Source: Symsagittifera roscoffensis (Eukaryota; Xenacoelomorpha; Acoela; Convolutidae). From it: a DNA stretch of 64,000 bases. Position numbers and translations under genes: made by a program. The DNA lies in assembly GCF_963678635.1 (NCBI RefSeq), contig NC_087063.1, forward strand, positions 1,896,073 through 1,960,072, written 5' to 3'. Positions 59,001 through 64,000 of this stretch are shown here, piece by piece (within the stretch, counting starts at the first letter, position 1; each line of letters begins with the position of its first letter). Below the pieces are notes generated by a model that worked only from the letters and a program-made list of their open reading frames with translations, was not told the origin of the DNA and ran no database searches.

Positions 59001-59222
59001 ATTTTTTTTCGAGAAAGTCGAAACAAAAGTCGAGCAGAGCACAGAAGAAACCTAAATTGTGTGCAGCCTGTTTTTTGTCCTTCTTTTTTTTTTCTATTGA
59101 TCAAATTTTGAATTGAAAACTTTGGAGAAAAAACCTCGGCAAAAAATTTCAGCCGCACTCATTTGAGAATAGTTGTTTGCCGCAAACTAGAGGGCTCAGT
59201 TAGACTTGTGAAGATATTGTGA
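56033..59222 (+). CDS. Candidate gene D: two in-phase exons of an unidentified gene
   Basis: An exon at 56033-56140 is bounded by AATTTTCCAG and AAAGG|GTAGGC and encodes FCRDFESRNAVYSILENHSH then NHALPCEILNIKSSK. It enters with one base and leaves two. A possible terminal exon at 59153-59222 (acceptor AAAAAATTTCAG, stop TGA 59220-59222) enters with one base and encodes THLRIVVCRKLEGSVRLVKI. The first exon has good codon content; the join across 3 kb of repeats is inference. The upstream start was not found, and no family is recognised. Confidence 0.3.
56430..57240 (+). repeat. ~425-bp tandem repeat, about two diverged units
   Basis: Unit landmarks recur about 425 bases apart: ATATCTTCAATGGC at 56788 and ATATTTTCAATGGC at 57213; TTCATTTTGGAACAAAATGG and TTCAATTTGGAATAAATTAG; GCGCATAA near 56630/56690 and 57110. 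Single units or parts occur at 12030-12340 and 16510-16640. A 73-codon frame at 57172 is repeat sequence. Confidence 0.55.
57580..57690 (+). repeat. Dispersed repeat shared with 18.53-18.69 kb
   Basis: CATTACGAAGCATAACTGTG, CTGGATAGGCTCACAATTTT and CCAGAGACAAGCCTTTAAA match the minus strand of the 18.5 kb copy. The surrounding 98- and 109-codon frames are therefore not taken as genes. Confidence 0.6.
57710..57965 (+). repeat. Cluster of degenerate GGATTCCGC-TTACAA repeats
   Basis: GTGGATTCCGCGTACAA, GAGGATTCCGCAAATGTAAG, TGGATTCCGCTAACAATT, GAATCAGCTTACAATT, AGATTCCACTTACAGT, CGGATTCCACGG and CGGATACTGCTTACAATT follow each other at roughly 20-25-base spacing. Single matches occur at 18.51, 18.94 and 59.63 kb. 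Confidence 0.6.
58216..58370 (-). repeat. hAT-like element fragment
   Basis: GGACCCTTTTGGTCG, GTCGTCAGGGTGTCGAACCC and the terminal TAAATCCGCTACTG (to 58370) match the end of the 8.2-8.5 kb copy. Flanking ATAACAAC (58208) and ATAACAAA (58371) could be an 8-bp duplication with one mismatch, which would place the left edge near 58216. Confidence 0.45.
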
Positions 59223-59419
59223 TCTACGAGCTACAAGAGGATACATTATTTTTTGTTATCAAGAATAAATCTGAAATCAAGCATTTTTTAAATATCATTT
59301 TGTTGATCAGCAAATCTACCTTATTTTTTTTGTCGCACATCAGTAATTTTTTTAAATTTTTTGAGGCGAAAATCACCTTCAAAATAAATTACCCTGAGGA
59401 AAGTGCATTTTTATTCTAG

Positions 59420-59592
59420 GCCGAATCAAGTCGCGCGCAGCCGAAGCTGAGTTCGAGCACAATCGAATAAAAGATCGGGGCGTAATGACTTTTTGTTCCA
59501 ACTTTCGAAGAAAACGGCATATATTTTCTCGGAGTGGTTTTTTTATTCAGTCAATTTTTGCCGATCGAAACAATAATTTTCAAAGAAAATGA
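59420..59592 (+). CDS. Orphan coding-like exon
   Basis: After the acceptor TTTATTCTAG, entering two bases into a codon, the frame reads RIKSRAAEAEFEHNRIKDRG and then VMTFCSNFRRKRHIFSRSG before TGA at 59590-59592. The first 60 bases are GC-rich and codon-like; GTAATG at 59482 is a possible donor. Phase does not fit the candidate 59153 exon, so membership of gene D is unproven. Confidence 0.25.
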
Positions 59593-60500
59593 TACAACTA
59601 AAGAAGATCAAAGAGAACGTTCTTTTGCGGAATCCGCTTACAAATCACAAACCGCGCACGCAGTTTGGCCTTGTAATGCTTTTAATGATTACCTGCTGTT
59701 CGTTCTTATTTTTGTTTTCTCGAATTTGATCAATGAATCAATTACTCACTACTAACGAGGAACATCCTGTTATCCATAATGGCGATATTTTTGCTGTTTT
59801 ATTTATCAATTTTAATGTACTAAAGCAGTGAAACATCTTAAATGATTTATCTTCTTTCGCTGTGAGAAAACTAGCTGTTATATGCCAATTTGACAATTGA
59901 CAACCATCTTAGATGACTTCAACTTTTCACATGCAATCAGGAAAACTCCGGGAAAGAAATTGAAAACCAAAACTCAAAAAATTACAAAACTGAATTACCA
60001 AACACGTGCAACCAACTAATTTATAATCAAATCAAAATTCAAAGCAAGAAAGACTCAAGTACATCGTGTAAATTAGAAACGATTACATTTTCGTTTTCTA
60101 TATGGCACTCATCTAAATTGCCAGAAACCACACCCTTGCTCTACCCCCTGACCAGGCTGGAAGCACAGTTTGTCTTTAGTGCCAACCAAGGATTACTCGT
60201 TTTGCAGTTGCTTAAGATTAAAAAAAATTGGTTTAACAATTTGGACCCCCATAGCTGAACTTTGGTATAGGGACGTTAACTTTACGTTTGGTTTATATTA
60301 CTTTCCGCCTGTTTAGGTATCAGAACGATTTACTATCAAGCATTTGTAACTTTTAATTGCTTATTTTATTTCGTTATACTTATTTGAAAATATTTTTACC
60401 GCACCATTGTTCTTTTGCTTCGTTCCTTTTAAAGTTTAGGTCTAGCTACCTAGGACAGGAACTAACAAAGTAGGTCAAAACTACGACTGGATAAAACATC
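59593..60500. other. Spacer that probably includes the 5' LTR of the BEL/Pao element
   Basis: A shift from AT-rich to more balanced composition begins near 60120. The LTR boundaries cannot be fixed because the 3' LTR is outside the window, and no primer-binding site was recognised with confidence. Confidence 0.35.
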
Positions 60501-60665
60501 TATAACAACTGCAACGATCAACTACGACAAACTAGCCATGTCCAACAAAACCACTCTCCCCAGAAAAATCGTCTCATCGCCCAACTAGAGCGCCTCTTCA
60601 GACGAGTACGAAAAGCCATCAATGACATCAATACAAACTACAACATAGCTGACTCAGAAACCGAG

Positions 60666-60977
60666 ATGAAGAAAATTCTCAGCAATTTGGAAGACGCCAC
60701 TACGTACCTTGTAGACCACCCGACTGAGCACGCCACTGCGGAGCATCTCATCAACCGCTTCACTGATATACAAGACAAACACGACGACATCATGGATGAA
60801 TTTAGACAGATGCTACAAAAAAATACAGCAGAGACAACTCCACAACAGCAGAACACTAATGCCACCACAGTTCAAGCCCCCCACACAGTTGATTCAGTGC
60901 AACAACAGACAATACTAGATCGGGACTCTAGCCAGACGTCAACATTATCCAACAGCAGCCATCAGCCCGAATCATGA
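60666..60977 (+). pseudogene. BEL/Pao gag N-terminal fragment
   Basis: Open from ATG 60666 to TGA 60975-60977, and open upstream in the same frame to about 60500 without an ATG. An ATG at 60539 starts in another frame and stops at once, suggesting an early indel. The sequence is a helical, charged region (LINRFTDIQDKHDDIMDEF) followed by a Gln/Thr/Ser-rich linker. After the TGA the same frame continues open to a TAA near 61219, so the TGA is a nonsense mutation or a readthrough stop inside gag. I describe it only as found. Confidence 0.7.
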
Positions 60978-61258
60978 GTTCAGCAAACAGTAGAGGACCA
61001 AAACTTTTCAGATAGCCGAGATACTCCGCAGCAAGCCCCCCAGACAGGTTTCGAAATGGACAGACCACCACTTCAACGAACAGAACACGACACGACCAAC
61101 GCAAACCTCAGCTTCAACATAGTTACAGAACAGCAGTTCATTCCAGCAGCAGTATCTCAGACATCAAGTATCGGACAGTCACGAGCAAACTACAGTCTTA
61201 TGACTAGGCCCCAAAAGTAAAAATCGAGCCTTTCGACGGAAACCCTAGGAAGTGGAGC

Positions 61259-63271
61259 ATGTGGTTCGGACTCTTTGAAGCAACATTCCACAATAAAGCC
61301 ATCTCGGACGCCGAAAAGATGACTCATCTGCAGACTTTAACGACTGGAAAAGCAAATCAAGCTATTTGTGGCTACTCCTGCAATAGCACTATGTACAACG
61401 CTGCCCTCCACGAACTAAGACGACAATATGGACGACCCGACATCATCATCAATGACTTCGTCAACAGACTACAGAGCTTCAAGCAACCATCAACTCATCG
61501 CAGGGATTCGTATATGGAATTTTCCACATTCATCAGTAACCTGGTGGAAACATTTCGGACGCTTGGGTTCAAAGACGATTTAAACTCTACAATATACGTT
61601 CAATTTGCCGTCAGCAAATTGCAACACCATCAGCAGCTTCAGTGGACACAGTACATCACCGCCCAGAACATCGACCAGCCTAATCTTATCGCCTTCAACG
61701 ACTGGATCAGACAGTTTACAATAGCATGCAATCACTTACCACCTATGCAACCGCAGCAAATGACACTGGACTTGAACGATCGACAACAAATAGCCCCAAG
61801 AATTCGACACGCCAACGGATCTCGACCATCAAGCAACCAGCCTTCACAGAAGACTTCTCAAAATTGGAGTGCGAATACCCGACCCCCATGTCCTTTCGAC
61901 GGACAAACTCACCACCCAGCATACTGCAGAATGTATCAGAATTCACCTTTGGAAGAGAATAAGAGACTCGTTTCTGTAAAGAAACTTTGTTTCAACTGCC
62001 TTGGCCAACATCAAGTAAAAGACTGCCCATCAAAGCACACATGCAGCAAATGCAATCAGCATCATCACACAACTCTACACGACGAACAACGAACACAAAG
62101 AACAGCGAAGTTTAATCCAAACCAGCGACCGAATCAAGTCAACCATCTTGCCAGCCAAAAGAAGATATCAAGAATCAACAGCTCACTGCTGCTACTTTTA
62201 CCAGTAACATTACGATACCGCAACATATACCTTAATGTATACGCTTTTCTTGATACAGGAAGTACAAATAGCTACATATCGCAACCGACAGCAGCATATC
62301 TTCAACTGGAGGAAACTAACCATCAGGAACAACTGCTCATTGGAGGTTTCTTCAACTCGCAAACGATAGAGGCTAAGACAGTGGATATTACAGTTCATTC
62401 ATTTGGAAATAACACTTTAGCGTTTGAACTAACTAATGTTTTAATCAAAGAGAACATCAACTTGAATGCAGCCGAGCCCGAAAAATTGAACGACATCTGC
62501 AGCCAATACGACCACCTTAAGGATATATGTTTTCCGGACTTCAGCAACAACGACGTAGCCCTAGTGATTGGAACGGACAATATTGACATCATCAGCCCGA
62601 AGACCATCATCAAAGGAAATCAAAATGTTCCTCGAGCAGTCCTTACAGCCCTAGGATGGACAATAGCAGGACCGAACAACGACATTGGATACTTCTCAAG
62701 CCACCAAGCAACAGCCACCCCAATACAGATATCAACTGACGACACACAAATCTCGGATCTTCTCGCCTCATTCTGGCGAATGAAAACCTATGCCACATCA
62801 CCTGAAATAACGATGTCATCGGACGAAAGACACGCTATGAAAACACTTCGGAAAACCATATCATTATACGACAACCGCTATCAACTTGGACTTCTGTGGA
62901 AACCAAATGCAAATCTTCCCAACAACTATAAAGCAGCAATTGCCCAATACAACCGGATGAAAATACAACTTAACAAGAATTCAGAAAAGTTGGCTCTCTA
63001 TCAGAATACAATTGACCAGAATCTCAGCAAGCACTACATATGGAAATTAGAGCCAGACGAAATACCTTCGACAGTATGGATTTTACCTGAACATGGCGTA
63101 ATCAACCCAAACAAGCCAGGGAAACTTCGCCGTGTTTCCAATGCCAAATCCAAATTTAAAGGAGTTTGTCTGAATGATATGCTTCTCACTCGACCTGACT
63201 TGATCTGCAATCTACTAGGAGTAATTACCCGATTTTGCGTGGGGAAAGCAACCCATCATTGCCGACATTGA
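61259..63271 (+). CDS. BEL/Pao Gag-Pol fragment: capsid, zinc knuckles, protease, start of RT
   Basis: The 670-codon frame starts at an internal ATG; the same frame is open back to about 61206, where a TAG closes it, so it is shifted relative to the upstream gag piece. Residues about 1-170 resemble the retroelement capsid region. Cys/His knuckles lie near 211-274 (CPFDGQTHHPAYC, CFNCLGQHQVKDC, CSKCNQHHHTTLH). The aspartic protease active site DTGS is at about 332. The fingers of reverse transcriptase start near 600 (INPNKPGKLRRVSNA, LNDMLLTRPDL). The frame ends at an indel around 63240, in the region where RT normally continues to its first catalytic aspartate. It encodes the structural and processing functions of the element; this copy is interrupted. 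Confidence 0.85.
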   Translation: MWFGLFEATFHNKAISDAEKMTHLQTLTTGKANQAICGYSCNSTMYNAALHELRRQYGRPDIIINDFVNRLQSFKQPSTHRRDSYMEFSTFISNLVETFRTLGFKDDLNSTIYVQFAVSKLQHHQQLQWTQYITAQNIDQPNLIAFNDWIRQFTIACNHLPPMQPQQMTLDLNDRQQIAPRIRHANGSRPSSNQPSQKTSQNWSANTRPPCPFDGQTHHPAYCRMYQNSPLEENKRLVSVKKLCFNCLGQHQVKDCPSKHTCSKCNQHHHTTLHDEQRTQRTAKFNPNQRPNQVNHLASQKKISRINSSLLLLLPVTLRYRNIYLNVYAFLDTGSTNSYISQPTAAYLQLEETNHQEQLLIGGFFNSQTIEAKTVDITVHSFGNNTLAFELTNVLIKENINLNAAEPEKLNDICSQYDHLKDICFPDFSNNDVALVIGTDNIDIISPKTIIKGNQNVPRAVLTALGWTIAGPNNDIGYFSSHQATATPIQISTDDTQISDLLASFWRMKTYATSPEITMSSDERHAMKTLRKTISLYDNRYQLGLLWKPNANLPNNYKAAIAQYNRMKIQLNKNSEKLALYQNTIDQNLSKHYIWKLEPDEIPSTVWILPEHGVINPNKPGKLRRVSNAKSKFKGVCLNDMLLTRPDLICNLLGVITRFCVGKATHHCRH

Positions 63272-64000
63272 AGGGATGTATATGCAGGTTTCTGTTAACC
63301 CTGAAGACAGAAAATTTCTTCGTTTCCTCTGGGGAGCGGAAGAACCCGAATTTTTTGAGTACACTCGATTCGTCTTTGGAGCCAAATGTTCTCCTACTTG
63401 TGCAATTTACGCATTAAGAACTTGCGCAGACGACAATGCTGAAAGCCATCCCCACATCAAAAAACTTGTCTACGAGAACTTCTCATTGGACGACTTCTTC
63501 GAAGCCACCGACGACATCGACACCGCAGTGAAAATCATAGAAGACCATCGACACGTACTACAACAAGGAAGCTTCAACCTGACGAAGTGGATCACTACGG
63601 ATAATAAAATTCTGCAAACAATACCAGAGGAACATAGATCCATCACTATAGACGAAATCAAGGACCCCAAAATCTTCAAGCGAATTCTCGGAATACGATG
63701 GAGAGTAAGTAACGATACACTCAGCTTCACTACTGACAAACTACACGAACTCGCCCAGAAGAAACCTACACAGCGGAACCTACTTCGCGCAGCTTCCTCA
63801 ATCTTTGACCCAATTGGAATAGCAGCACCTATTACGATTCGACTACGAATAATCCAGCAAGCAATTTGGAGAAAAGGAATGAAGTGGGACGACCAAATTA
63901 CACGAGAAATGATACCTGAACTGTTCGAGCTTCTCGACGAGAGAAACGATCTACAGACAGTCGAAATACCCCGACACTGTTTTGGATACAGCTACGACAA
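63243..64000 (+). pseudogene. BEL/Pao reverse transcriptase, continuation in a shifted frame
   Basis: From about 63243 the RT reading continues in another frame and stays open to the window end. Visible are the DIEGMYMQV segment (first catalytic Asp), FVFGAKCSPTCAIYALR, and FSLDDFFEATDD at the position of the YxDD active-site box, where the usual aromatic residue is replaced by Ser while both Asp remain. KRILGIRWRV and SSIFDPIGIAAPIT of the connection region follow. RNase H and integrase would lie beyond the window. Confidence 0.8.

Larger units (their letters stand above)
60500..64000 (+). mobile_element. BEL/Pao-class LTR retrotransposon, decaying, truncated by window end
   Basis: In order: gag N-terminal region (60.5-61.2 kb), gag capsid-like region and CCHC-type zinc knuckles, aspartic protease (LDTGS), and reverse transcriptase with its connection region, continuing to the window edge. 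The domain order and the RT-flanking signatures (NPNKPGKLRRV, VFGAKCSP, SIFDPIGIAAP) are those of BEL/Pao elements. At least one in-frame stop and two frame changes interrupt the open reading, so this copy is not intact. The element lies head-on after gene D on the same strand; base composition is clearly higher in GC than the host sequence. Confidence 0.85.

Noticed and set aside
60539-60590. ATG at 60539 as the gag start
   Set aside because: Its frame stops within 17 codons; the gag-like frame is a different one with no ATG until 60666. It may be the ancestral start separated by an indel, but as it stands it does not open a usable frame.

Overview
This window reads as nuclear DNA of an invertebrate animal. 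It is very AT-rich, with long homopolymer runs. Short GC-richer islands of open reading frame are bounded by GT...AG splice sites and separated by introns of 80 bases to 6 kb. The animal assignment rests on a secreted lipocalin of the apolipoprotein D type and a BEL/Pao-class retrotransposon. I cannot place the species. No rRNA, CRISPR array or bacterial operon structure is present.

Layout. (1) 1-5.2 kb holds repeats, including an imperfect tandem duplication at 1040-3146. (2) 5.2-15.4 kb holds gene A on the + strand: seven exons, a 248-residue unrecognised protein, every junction in phase. (3) 15.4-27.8 kb is repeat-rich and contains several orphan coding-like exons at 20.3, 21.7, 23.6 and 24.3 kb, and on the minus strand near 18.8 kb, that I cannot join with confidence. 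(4) 27.9-47.1 kb holds gene B on the + strand: nine phase-consistent exons, including a 30-base microexon, giving a 1065-residue, mostly disordered, serine/asparagine-rich protein, then a poly(A) signal. An extra exon at 27.86 kb may be an upstream exon of B or the end of another gene. (5) 49.1 kb carries two overlapping frames that look like one broken coding unit. (6) 51.1-52.4 kb holds gene C, a two-exon ApoD/Lazarillo-like lipocalin with a long C-terminal extension. (7) 56.0-59.2 kb has candidate exons of gene D. (8) 60.5 kb to the window end holds a decaying BEL/Pao element with gag, protease and reverse transcriptase, cut by the window edge.

The rest of the DNA is built from several dispersed repeat families recognisable by comparing the window with itself: a 0.5-0.65 kb family with a conserved terminal block (at least six copies), a hAT-like non-autonomous family with CAGGGGCGGAT ends and 8-bp target duplications, a fold-back MITE at 30.1 kb, a second inverted-repeat element at 23.2 kb next to a coding-like exon, an element with CCCGGG-containing ends packed with small palindromes at 40.6-41.7 kb, and a roughly 425-bp tandem family at 56.4-57.2 kb.

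Nothing in the window indicates that genes A-D act together. They are simply neighbours. All gene structures were inferred by eye from splice signals, reading phase and codon content. The exact junctions need transcript evidence.
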